Shown: positions 1 through 6,647 of the stretch, piece after piece
Layout of the letters: every line of letters begins with the position of its first letter
Numbering within the stretch: position 1 is the first letter of the stretch
Source: Lachnospiraceae bacterium
GTDB taxonomy: Bacteria; Bacillota; Clostridia; Lachnospirales; Lachnospiraceae
NCBI GenBank assembly: GCA_017651385.1
Contig: JAGCCY010000061.1
Location: 1 to 7,157 of the forward strand
DNA length: 7,157 nucleotides
Direction: 5' to 3'
Notes under the pieces: generated by a model
Told to the model about the DNA's origin: nothing
Databases searched by the model: none
What the model saw: only the letters and a program-made list of their open reading frames with translations
Translations under genes and position numbers: made by a program

Positions 1-26
1 AAACCGTCCGGGTTTCTTAAATTTTT
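1..26 (-). terminator. possible terminator of the C11 peptidase unit, cut by the window edge
   Basis: Just downstream of the peptidase stop codon, positions 1-5 (AAACC) and 11-15 (GGTTT) can pair around a 5-nt loop. The flanking sequence is A/T-rich. On the minus strand the T-tail would fall outside the window, so the hairpin may be longer than what is visible. The position, about 20 nt after the stop, fits a terminator. Five visible base pairs are not enough to be sure. Confidence 0.3.
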
Positions 27-36
27 ATTATTCCGA

Positions 37-2493
37 TCAGGGAATTACGGGTGTCCAGTAATTCTGCTGATAAAGATCCGTGAATTTAAATACCGCATTT
101 ATCTTTGACTTGTCTTTTAAATCGATATTTGCGATCTCTATGGTATCACCCAAAGTCATGGGCTCGCCCAGATAATAGGAATCGATATATTCGCCTTCGT
201 ATGTATAGTAATCACATATAAACTCAAGTATATCGCCTTTGTTAAGACCGATGATGTCTTTTGCGAGCGTCTCGGTATCGTTTGCATCGGTATATACAAA
301 TCTCGCACCCGTTATATATCCGTACGGACGATCGTTGTCAAATATGACATTTATCTCAACACGGTCACCGTTCAAGTACGCGGGAATGTAACCGGAAATT
401 GTGTACTTATCGCCTTCTTCGGTGGTATCGGTGTGATAGTACGGAACTATCTGCCCGTTCAGCGAAAGCCAGCTTCCGTCATAACGACCGTATAAGTTAC
501 CTTCATTATCGAAGCTGAATACGTTATCAAGACCAAGATCGATATAACCTTCACCGTCATCATAGAATACATTAAGATCAAGTGTCTCGACCATCGACCA
601 GTCTTTTTCGGAAAGCGCTATAACAGGATCTCCGTCGGAATTTTTCGTCCATACAAGCTTTGAAGCATCAAAATAGTTATTGGATATATAGTTGCTTGCC
701 CTGTCACTTGTAAGCGAAGAACCTGTTAAGAAGCCGAATTCCGAAGTGTCAAAACCGCCAAGCGAGAACGTTTCTCCGGAAAACAGACTTCCTAAAAGTC
801 CCGATACGGAATCAAACGACATATTCGATGAAGACGAAGGCATATTCAAAAGCGAAGGGATCGCGCTGTTTGAACCGCCGGTCGATACCTGTCCGCAGAC
901 TTCGAGACTTGCAAAATCCTGAATACAGCGTGCATATTCTTCATCCATACCGATCGCATTATAGGTGCTTACGACCTGATCGACCTTCGAAGCCTTTTTG
1001 TAAGGGAAGTATATCGAAAGGCCGTATGCGTTATTTATGCAAGGTGCATGTCTGTTATACTTAACGGCTCCCAAAAGTGCATCCGCAAGAGCGTTGCTTT
1101 CTTTTGTATCCAAATTTTTTGCAAAATGTACAAGGTCGATCTGGTCGATCTTTGAGGACTGGGCAAACTCTCTTGTATTGTATCGTGCATCGGAAACCGT
1201 CTTATATTCATCGTTTGCAATAAGGTTCTGGGTTGATTTTGCAAAGGAAGTAAGTTCTTTCGGAACGGTATTTGAAAGTTCCGCAAGATCCACGACCGAA
1301 AGGGTTGTCTTCTGTCCGTTACACTTTCTGTCGCATACATCCACAAAATCATCGACTATATTTTTTCCGATATCGATCGTGGACATCGAAGTATCGTTCG
1401 AAAGCTTTGTAAGCCAGTTTGTGTAATACCAGCCCACACCGGGTTCGGTCTCTTCGGAAGCTATCATGTAATCGGCATAATTTGACAGCATTAGACCGTT
1501 TTCGACCGTAGCCATAAGGCAGGCATCAAATCCGATAAAATCGAAAACCGCACCTGCGTTCTTTAATGCCTTATTGATACCCGAAAGTGTCATAGAACCT
1601 GAAAGCTTGTTCTTTTCATCATAACCGTAACCGCTTATGGATCCGCTTCCATGATCCCAGAGGATAAGATTCTGTCTGTTCGCCGGGTAGTTCTTTGTAC
1701 AATACTTTATAAACTCGGTAAGAGTGGCGGTGTCGGTCATCGCTTTGCTGCCCATATCGTCTTCAAGACACACAAGCCTTCCGCTTTCAACCTTGTATAT
1801 CTGGTTGACCCTGTTGCTGATACCCTGTGTCTGCCACTGCGAGCATCCGCCCGTATATACGATGATGTTGATATTGTCGGAAAGAGAAGCCGAGCACATC
1901 TCCCTTAGATCGGAGGATGCCATACCGTGCTTTGACTCAAGGTCGGTACCGCACATATACACCATAAAGGTTATCTTGTCTTTTCCGTTTCCCAGGATCT
2001 CGGTTCTTTTATCTCTTGAGCCCTTTGCTACTGTGGTATCGAGTTTTGCCGTGTTTGAAACTCCCGCAGTATATGAAGAATAATCCGATGCGGATGTCTC
2101 ATAATTCTGGCTCGACAAAAGACTCATTATCGTAGAAAGCGACGATGACGAGCTTGAAGCGTTCGACGGAGTTATATTCTGCGAAGGTGTGGGAAGGTAG
2201 CTTCCCGGATCTGACGAACCGCCTCCGCCTCCGAAGAATTTAAAGAATAAAAAGACCAGTATCAAAATGACCACTATCGATCCGATACCGCCTCTTCGCC
2301 TTACGACATTTCTGGTGGGACGATAGTTGTTTGTATTGTTTGAATATATCGGACCTTGCGAAGTGGGTCTGCCCTGATGGGCTCCGCCCGATCCGACCGG
2401 TCCGGTTCCAAGACCCGAGCCTCGCTTATTAACGTCGCCCGAACCGCTTACTTTGTGAACTTCTCTGCTTTTAGGTCTGTTCTGTTGATCCAT
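37..2493 (-). CDS. membrane-anchored clostripain-like (family C11) cysteine peptidase
   Basis: 818 residues. The N-terminal 68 residues are Gly/Arg-rich and probably cytoplasmic, ending in a basic stop (RNVVRRR, 61-67). One membrane helix follows (about 70-87), then a Gly5 stretch and a Ser-rich linker to about 165. The peptidase C11 domain spans about 172-535. It shows the family's catalytic pair: His281 in LILWDHGSG and Cys325 in IGFDACLMATVE. Asp323, two residues before the Cys, matches an S1-pocket Asp of characterised C11 enzymes that cut after Arg or Lys. A Ser/Gly linker (536-600) leads to a Tyr/Asp-rich, probably beta-stranded C-terminal region (600-818) that I do not recognise. The topology implies a type II protein with its protease domain outside the cell. 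The start has a strong Shine-Dalgarno (AAGGAAGG, 2499-2506). The gene begins 19 nt after the glycosyltransferase, so the two are probably co-transcribed. The family is certain from the motifs; the substrate is unknown. Confidence 0.9.
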   Translation of the reverse strand: MDQQNRPKSREVHKVSGSGDVNKRGSGLGTGPVGSGGAHQGRPTSQGPIYSNNTNNYRPTRNVVRRRGGIGSIVVILILVFLFFKFFGGGGGSSDPGSYLPTPSQNITPSNASSSSSSLSTIMSLLSSQNYETSASDYSSYTAGVSNTAKLDTTVAKGSRDKRTEILGNGKDKITFMVYMCGTDLESKHGMASSDLREMCSASLSDNINIIVYTGGCSQWQTQGISNRVNQIYKVESGRLVCLEDDMGSKAMTDTATLTEFIKYCTKNYPANRQNLILWDHGSGSISGYGYDEKNKLSGSMTLSGINKALKNAGAVFDFIGFDACLMATVENGLMLSNYADYMIASEETEPGVGWYYTNWLTKLSNDTSMSTIDIGKNIVDDFVDVCDRKCNGQKTTLSVVDLAELSNTVPKELTSFAKSTQNLIANDEYKTVSDARYNTREFAQSSKIDQIDLVHFAKNLDTKESNALADALLGAVKYNRHAPCINNAYGLSIYFPYKKASKVDQVVSTYNAIGMDEEYARCIQDFASLEVCGQVSTGGSNSAIPSLLNMPSSSSNMSFDSVSGLLGSLFSGETFSLGGFDTSEFGFLTGSSLTSDRASNYISNNYFDASKLVWTKNSDGDPVIALSEKDWSMVETLDLNVFYDDGEGYIDLGLDNVFSFDNEGNLYGRYDGSWLSLNGQIVPYYHTDTTEEGDKYTISGYIPAYLNGDRVEINVIFDNDRPYGYITGARFVYTDANDTETLAKDIIGLNKGDILEFICDYYTYEGEYIDSYYLGEPMTLGDTIEIANIDLKDKSKINAVFKFTDLYQQNYWTPVIP

Positions 2494-2498
2494 TTTTC

Positions 2499-2506
2499 CC
2501 TTCCTT
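2499..2506 (-). promoter_or_regulatory. ribosome binding site of the C11 peptidase gene
   Basis: AAGGAAGG on the minus strand lies 5 nt before the ATG at 2493. It sits inside the 19-nt gap after the glycosyltransferase stop codon. It fixes the start and supports translation from a shared message. Confidence 0.7.
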
Positions 2507-2512
2507 TTTCGC

Positions 2513-3712
2513 CTAAGCGATCTTTACATCAGCACTTTCTTCGGTTTCTTTTAACCCTTTTACATATAAAATCGCATACCACAGATATACTATGAGATTT
2601 AAGACCGCAAGCCACGTTAGGTTCCTCGGTACAAACATAAGATACCAGGAATATGTAATTATAGATATTATCTCAAGAAGCACAAGCGGTACCGCCGATT
2701 TTCTGTTATAAAACACATAGATTATTGCAAGTATCTCGTATATATAACCGTAACGTTCATGCATTACGGGTAAAAAGAACACGGCCGAATAACTTAAAAG
2801 AAGTGCAAGTCCTATAAAGTTCACCGCATTCATTTTTGCTTTTGCCTTAATGGTAAATGCCATCCAGCCGGCAAGAACGACAACGGTAAGTATCATTCCA
2901 ACGGGGTATAACCAGTCAAAATATTCGTACTTTTCCACAAATGTCTCATAGGAAGTAAACATCCAGAATCCCGGATAATTCATCTCCATAAGATAATATT
3001 CCGCTTTCTGTATAAAAAAGATCTCAAAGCCGTCCAATAGTCCGTGTCCCGCTATGATCCCCGGTATGGTCGTGAACCACATGACAGCCGGAACGATCAG
3101 AAAATAAAGGATCGAAAACTTCTTTTTGTAGAAATAGATAAAAAGGAAAAACGGAACTATAAATATGGTCTGAAGCTTAAAAGCAAAAGCGATCCCCAGA
3201 AATACCATTGAAAGAACATGCTTTTCCCTGTACAGATATAAAAGCGCAAGTATCACAAAAAACGTATATATCGAATCACACTGCGTCCACATAGCGGAAT
3301 TCATGGCCGCAACCGGAGATATCCATGCAAAAGCGAATGCCGCTGCCGCACCTTTTATACCGTACTCTGTGTTCTTCCCGATGATAAAAGCCAGAAGTAT
3401 CGAAAGCAGAAGATCAAAAAATATGCTGAAAGCCTTAAGTGCATATAAATGGATAAGCGGCAGATAAGTAAGCGCCGCAAGCATAAACTGATAAAGAATA
3501 CTGTAATCGCCCACCTGGGTACCAAGCGCCTTAAACCCTCCGAGGCTCTTGATCTCGTCGTACCATGAAAGATAATACTCGTCGGTATCACCGCTTATAA
3601 AATATCTCATGGAAAAGCGAAGATATGCGCCCAGTAAGAATGCCAGTATTATTATAAATACGCATAAATGTTCTTCTATGAACTTAAGTGCTTTTGCTTC
3701 AAATGACTTCAT
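2513..3712 (-). CDS. multi-pass GT-C glycosyltransferase, Gpi18-like mannosyltransferase group
   Basis: 399 residues, strongly hydrophobic, with about 10-12 membrane helices. The layout fits the Gpi18-related GT-C group (COG5542-like). An acidic motif (SGDTDEYYLSWYDEI, 40-54) follows the first helix, where GT-C enzymes carry the catalytic Asp; Asp42 or Asp44 is the candidate. Next come SPVAAMNSAMWTQCDS (132-147), AFKLQTIFIVPF (178-189) and, in a later loop, LPVMHERYGY (314-323). Such enzymes usually transfer a sugar from a polyprenyl-phosphate donor on the outer face of the membrane. Donor and acceptor cannot be read from the sequence, so mannose is only a family label. The ATG at 3712 is preceded by GGAAAG. 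The stop is TAG. A promoter is proposed at 3742-3770. The gene heads a probable two-gene unit with the C11 peptidase 19 nt downstream. A general membrane mannosyltransferase or O-antigen-type enzyme is the main alternative. Confidence 0.8.
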   Translation of the reverse strand: MKSFEAKALKFIEEHLCVFIIILAFLLGAYLRFSMRYFISGDTDEYYLSWYDEIKSLGGFKALGTQVGDYSILYQFMLAALTYLPLIHLYALKAFSIFFDLLLSILLAFIIGKNTEYGIKGAAAAFAFAWISPVAAMNSAMWTQCDSIYTFFVILALLYLYREKHVLSMVFLGIAFAFKLQTIFIVPFFLFIYFYKKKFSILYFLIVPAVMWFTTIPGIIAGHGLLDGFEIFFIQKAEYYLMEMNYPGFWMFTSYETFVEKYEYFDWLYPVGMILTVVVLAGWMAFTIKAKAKMNAVNFIGLALLLSYSAVFFLPVMHERYGYIYEILAIIYVFYNRKSAVPLVLLEIISIITYSWYLMFVPRNLTWLAVLNLIVYLWYAILYVKGLKETEESADVKIA

Positions 3713-3741
3713 AAATGATCTTTCCGTTTTTTTCTTTTACA

Positions 3742-3770
3742 ATTAGACATTTTCGCATTATTGACGTTAA
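3742..3770 (-). promoter_or_regulatory. predicted sigma-70/sigma-A promoter of the glycosyltransferase-peptidase unit
   Basis: On the minus strand, TTAACG (3765-3770, 4 of 6 consensus positions) and TCTAAT (3742-3747, 5 of 6) are separated by 17 nt. The 5' leader would be about 25 nt. The promoter lies after the upstream terminator at 3806-3840, so it would make this unit independent. Found by eye in A/T-rich sequence. Confidence 0.4.
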
Positions 3771-3805
3771 AAATCAAGTTTTGGGGAAAAGAGTACATTA
3801 GTGGC

Positions 3806-3840
3806 AAAAATAAATCGGACCCGTCGTATGACGGGCCCGA
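3806..3840 (-). terminator. intrinsic terminator after the 138-residue membrane protein gene
   Basis: Arms 3815-3825 and 3830-3840 form an 11-bp stem around a 4-nt loop. In the minus-strand transcript this is followed by UUUAUUUUU (3814-3806). The single imperfect pair (3819 with 3836) is a tolerated G-U wobble in the minus-strand RNA but an A-C mismatch in a plus-strand RNA. That supports minus-strand use. It starts 24 nt after the stop codon of the upstream gene. Confidence 0.85.
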
Positions 3841-3863
3841 ATTTTGATCTTTGCCGCTTATGA

Positions 3864-4280
3864 TCAAGCCTGCTTATTCTTAACCGCACCGACAATGTAA
3901 AGAGCGGGAAGGATAAGACCTGTTACAAATGATACGGGTGAGAAGCTTCCGCCCGAAACAACTGTAAGGATCGTGCTTAATACTGAAACTGCAACAACAA
4001 CGATACCGCAGATCAAACATGTATTTGCCTTGGAAGGATCGTTACAGTTCTTAACACCGATGATACCTGCAACAAGCTCAATGATACCGCCTACAAGCGT
4101 AAGAACACTTGCAACCATAAGTAAAGTTGTTGAAACTCCGGTATCAATACCCATGCCGGTCAATGCTACTGCGCCTACTATTGCAAGAATGCCAAGGATT
4201 ATGCTTAATGCACCACCGATGATCATGATGATACCGCAAACCTTAAGAAAACCTGCTCCCTTTGCCTGATTCTGTTCCAT
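3864..4280 (-). CDS. small four-helix membrane protein of unknown function
   Basis: 138 residues. A short polar N-terminus (MEQNQAKGAG) is followed by four predicted membrane helices at about 14-41, 49-76, 86-109 and 114-134. Gly, Ala, Ile and Val dominate the helices. The loop after helix 2 (VKNCNDPSKANTC, 76-88) is the only clearly polar internal segment; it carries an Asn-Asp-Pro-x-Lys-Ala stretch and Cys79 and Cys88, with Cys91 just beyond. The tail is KNKQA, so both ends are probably cytoplasmic. There is no signal peptide, enzyme motif or transporter signature. It resembles the many small tetraspan proteins of Clostridia, but I cannot name the family. The ATG at 4280 has an AAGGAGAG ribosome binding site at 4290-4297. 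It has its own promoter and terminators on both sides, so it is probably a single-gene unit. Good codon use and this framing make it a real gene. Confidence 0.8.
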   Translation of the reverse strand: MEQNQAKGAGFLKVCGIIMIIGGALSIILGILAIVGAVALTGMGIDTGVSTTLLMVASVLTLVGGIIELVAGIIGVKNCNDPSKANTCLICGIVVVAVSVLSTILTVVSGGSFSPVSFVTGLILPALYIVGAVKNKQA

Positions 4281-4325
4281 AATATATTTCTCTCCTTTTT
4301 ATTGATTGGTTTATAAACCTTATAC

Positions 4326-4354
4326 ATAATATCATTAAGTACCCGTTTCTGCAA
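4326..4354 (-). promoter_or_regulatory. predicted promoter of the 138-residue membrane protein gene
   Basis: On the minus strand, TTGCAG (4349-4354) and TATTAT (4326-4331, 5 of 6 consensus positions) are separated by 17 nt. The -35 begins only 6 nt after the T-tail of the glmM terminator. A second -10-like TATAAG overlaps just downstream but lacks a good -35. The 5' leader would be about 40 nt. Confidence 0.4.
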
Positions 4355-4360
4355 GCGGCT

Positions 4361-4390
4361 AAAAAGCCCGCATATACATGCGGGCTTTTG
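4361..4390 (-). terminator. intrinsic terminator of the nagB-glmM operon
   Basis: Arms AAAAGCCCGCAT (4362-4373) and ATGCGGGCTTTT (4378-4389) form a perfect 12-bp stem with a 4-nt loop. The GC core is 8 bp (GCCCGCAT). In the minus-strand transcript it ends in a run of five U. It starts 19 nt after the glmM stop. The plus-strand version ends in UUUU, so weak two-way activity is possible, but no plus-strand gene faces it. Confidence 0.88.
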
Positions 4391-4408
4391 GAAACTCATA
4401 TGTGTTTC

Positions 4409-5761
4409 TTATTTTATTTTGATAAGATGGTTCGACGCTTTCATGGACTCGATTATAGCATCCACATGCTTTTCGCATTCTTCATCGGAGCCGGCCTCGG
4501 ACATAACGCGAAGCACGGGTTCCGTTCCGGATTTACGAAGAAGTACGCGTCCGTTATCGCCAAGTTCTGCAGTAGCTGCGTCAACAGCAAGCTTTACCGC
4601 AGGATCTTCAAGTGTTGCATCCTTATCGTCGACTACTACGTTTTTAAGGACCTGAGGATACATTGTGACTTCTGCGGCAAGAACAGAAAGCGGAAGCTGT
4701 GTATCCACCATAACGCTTAAAAGCTGAATAGCTGTAAGTACGCCGTCTCCGGTACGTGCAAACTTTCTGAAGATGATGTGTCCGGACTGTTCGCCGCCGA
4801 TCATGTGGTTGAACTCTTTCATGTTCTCATATACGTATCTGTCACCTACGGCGGTCTTCTCATAGCCGATACCGATCTTGTCGAGAGCCTTATAAAGACC
4901 GAAGTTTGACATAACGGTCGTAACAACCTTATTGGTGGGAAGCTGGCCCTGGCTCTTTAAGTGCTTTGCACAGATATACATTATCTTATCGCCGTTTACA
5001 ATATCGCCGTTTTCATCGACTGCAAGACATCTGTCGGCATCACCGTCAAAAGCAAAACCGCAGTCAAGATTGTTTTCTTTGACATACTGCTGTAAGCCTT
5101 CGATATGCGTGGAACCGCAGCCTGTGTTGATATTGACACCGTCGGGTGCATTGTTTATCACATATGTCTTGGCACCGAGCGCATTAAATACAGCGGGACC
5201 GATCATCCATGAAGAACCGTTTGCACAGTCAAGTGCGATCTTCCTGTTCTCAAATGACTTGGTGGCAAGATTGGTAAGATAACCTATGTATCTGTTACGG
5301 CCCGAATAAAAGTCCACGGTACATCCGATATTTGCCTCGGTCGCGAACGGGATCTCTTCATGGTTTCCGTCGATATAGGTCTCGATCTCATCCTGAAGAG
5401 CGTCGTCCATTTTCTCGCCGTCGCAGTTCATTAATTTGATACCGTTATCCGTATAAGGATTGTGGCTGGCGGAGATCATAACACCGCAGTCGAACATTTC
5501 GGTCCTTGTGATATATGCTACACACGGAGTTGTGGTTACATGCAGAAGATATGCATCGGAACCGGATGCGGTAATACCTGCCGCAAGCGCATTTTCATAC
5601 ATGTATGAAGAACGGCGCGTATCCTTTCCGATCACTATTTTTGCATGATGATCTTTTCCGTAATACCAGCCCAGAAAACGACCGATCTTAAATGCATGCT
5701 CGGCGGTAAGTACAACACATGCCTGTCCTCTGAAGCCGTCTGTTCCAAAATATTTTCCCAT
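4409..5761 (-). CDS. glmM: phosphoglucosamine mutase
   Basis: 450 residues, the usual length for GlmM. It interconverts glucosamine-6-phosphate and glucosamine-1-phosphate in the cytoplasm, the step that feeds UDP-GlcNAc for peptidoglycan and other surface polymers. The alpha-D-phosphohexomutase landmarks are all present and in order. The N-terminal GTDGFRG is at 6-12. The phosphoserine loop is GVMISASHNPYTDNGIK (93-109) with catalytic Ser99. The Mg-binding loop is DGDADR (239-244). The sugar-binding loop is GEQSGH (323-328). The phosphate-binding loop is RKSGTEP (409-415). The start MGKYFGTDGF is typical of clostridial GlmM, and AGAGGT lies 5 nt upstream of the ATG. It starts 10 nt after nagB and is the last gene of that operon. 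A phosphomannomutase or phosphoglucomutase role is less likely given the overall GlmM-like sequence. No key residue is missing. Confidence 0.95.
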   Translation of the reverse strand: MGKYFGTDGFRGQACVVLTAEHAFKIGRFLGWYYGKDHHAKIVIGKDTRRSSYMYENALAAGITASGSDAYLLHVTTTPCVAYITRTEMFDCGVMISASHNPYTDNGIKLMNCDGEKMDDALQDEIETYIDGNHEEIPFATEANIGCTVDFYSGRNRYIGYLTNLATKSFENRKIALDCANGSSWMIGPAVFNALGAKTYVINNAPDGVNINTGCGSTHIEGLQQYVKENNLDCGFAFDGDADRCLAVDENGDIVNGDKIMYICAKHLKSQGQLPTNKVVTTVMSNFGLYKALDKIGIGYEKTAVGDRYVYENMKEFNHMIGGEQSGHIIFRKFARTGDGVLTAIQLLSVMVDTQLPLSVLAAEVTMYPQVLKNVVVDDKDATLEDPAVKLAVDAATAELGDNGRVLLRKSGTEPVLRVMSEAGSDEECEKHVDAIIESMKASNHLIKIK

Positions 5762-5766
5762 AAATT

Positions 5767-5772
5767 ACCTCT
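5767..5772 (-). promoter_or_regulatory. glmM ribosome binding site overlapping the nagB stop codon
   Basis: AGAGGT on the minus strand begins on the last A of the nagB TAA stop and ends 5 nt before the glmM ATG. Ribosomes finishing nagB therefore clear or expose the glmM start, which suggests translational coupling. Confidence 0.6.
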
Positions 5773-6494
5773 TAACCGTTGTATGCCGCTTCATCGCAGA
5801 CAAGTACAACGTCCTTGTGAAGATTTAAGAAAGATGCGGGGCACTTTGTGGTGCATGTACCCTTAAGCATCTGCTTAACTGCCTCATGTTTATTGGCACC
5901 TGTAGCTATAATGATGATCTTCTTTGCGGAAAGGATCGTACCCATACCCATTGTAAGAGCATGTGTGGGTACCTCATCGGCACTTTTGAAGAATCGTGCA
6001 TTGGCATCGATAGTATCTGCGGTAAGACTTGTAACATGTGTTACGGGAACAAGTTCCTCATCGGGCTCATTAAATGCTATATGACCGTTTCGTCCTATAC
6101 CGAGAACCTGAATATCCGCTCCGCCCAAAGATCTTACATAGTTTTCATATCTTTCGGCTTCTTTTTCACCGTCGGGTGCGGAACCGTCCGGTACATGTGT
6201 ACGGGATTTATCGATATTGACACGATCGAAAAGATTCTTGTTCATAAAATATCTGTAACTCTGATCGTTATCGGGACTGATCGGATAATACTCGTCAAGA
6301 TTCACCGTAGTGATATCCTTAAAATCGATTTCTCCTTCCTTGTTCATCCTGGCAAGCTCCGAGTACATGCCTTCGGGGGTCGATCCCGTGGCAAGACCAA
6401 GTATCGCGTTCGGCTTATTTTTCATTACCTCGGCAACAATCTTAGCAGACTCGAGAGAAGCTTCTTCGTACGTCTTACATACAATTACCTTCAT
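5772..6494 (-). CDS. nagB: glucosamine-6-phosphate deaminase
   Basis: 240 residues, matching the short Bacillus-type NagB rather than the longer (266-residue) allosteric E. coli enzyme. It converts glucosamine-6-phosphate to fructose-6-phosphate and ammonia in the cytoplasm; the reaction is reversible. The phosphate loop LGLATGSTP is at 32-40. NLDEYY (65-70) carries Asp67, the expected general base. GIGRNGHIAFNEP (132-144) carries His138 and Glu143 of the ring-opening machinery. The residue before GH is Asn136, where E. coli NagB has Asp141; Asn is common in Gram-positive NagB. MGMGTIL (182-188) and the C-terminal CPASFLNLH (218-226) also fit. The ATG at 6494 follows AAAAAGGAGAGAG. It is the first gene of an operon with glmM. 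No nagA or nagR lies beside it in this window. The fold is shared with 6-phosphogluconolactonases, but the motifs clearly favour NagB. Confidence 0.95.
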   Translation of the reverse strand: MKVIVCKTYEEASLESAKIVAEVMKNKPNAILGLATGSTPEGMYSELARMNKEGEIDFKDITTVNLDEYYPISPDNDQSYRYFMNKNLFDRVNIDKSRTHVPDGSAPDGEKEAERYENYVRSLGGADIQVLGIGRNGHIAFNEPDEELVPVTHVTSLTADTIDANARFFKSADEVPTHALTMGMGTILSAKKIIIIATGANKHEAVKQMLKGTCTTKCPASFLNLHKDVVLVCDEAAYNG

Positions 6495-6565
6495 CTTTTT
6501 TCTCTCTCCTTTTTAGCTGTTGTGCGCTTAAACAAAACAGTTCCTACGCTTTTTTATACGTTACG

Positions 6566-6594
6566 ATTTTACTACGAAAACAGCGTATTTACAA
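6566..6594 (-). promoter_or_regulatory. predicted promoter of the nagB-glmM operon
   Basis: On the minus strand, TTGTAA (6589-6594, 4 of 6 consensus positions) and TAAAAT (6566-6571, 5 of 6) are separated by exactly 17 nt. The 5' leader would be about 65 nt. The -35 overlaps the end of the T-tail of the HD-GYP gene's terminator. A second A/T-rich TATAAA (about 6553-6558) is a less well supported alternative -10. No clear repressor palindrome or catabolite-response site was found. Confidence 0.5.
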
Positions 6595-6630
6595 TAAAAA
6601 AATCGGAAGGCACAAACCGTGCCTTCCGAT
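6594..6630 (-). terminator. intrinsic terminator of the HD-GYP gene
   Basis: ATCGGAAGGCAC (6602-6613) and GTGCCTTCCGAT (6619-6630) form a perfect 12-bp stem with a 5-nt loop. In the minus-strand transcript a UUUUUUAUU tail follows the stem, with some of these U next to the stem end. It lies 18 nt after the stop codon. On the plus strand the stem is followed by CGGACAAC, with no T-run, so it works in one direction only. Confidence 0.92.
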
Positions 6631-6647
6631 CGGACAACATATATCCT

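Noticed and set aside
1037..1426. A 129-codon open frame on the plus strand opposite the peptidase gene
   Set aside because: It lies wholly inside the conserved C11 coding region, has no good ribosome binding site and shows no family motifs.
4388..4720. A 110-codon plus-strand frame starting at the glmM terminator
   Set aside because: It is antisense to the conserved C-terminus of GlmM, and its start lies in the terminator hairpin. No promoter or conserved motif supports it.
6495..6565. Possible glmS ribozyme or amino-sugar riboswitch upstream of nagB
   Set aside because: The leader is only about 65 nt, too short for a glmS ribozyme, and only a weak 5-bp stem (CTGTT/AACAG) is visible.
6560..6600. 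Catabolite-response (cre) element in the nagB promoter
   Set aside because: TGTAAATACG resembles the start of a cre site, but the spacing to CG is one to two bases too long and the second half does not match.
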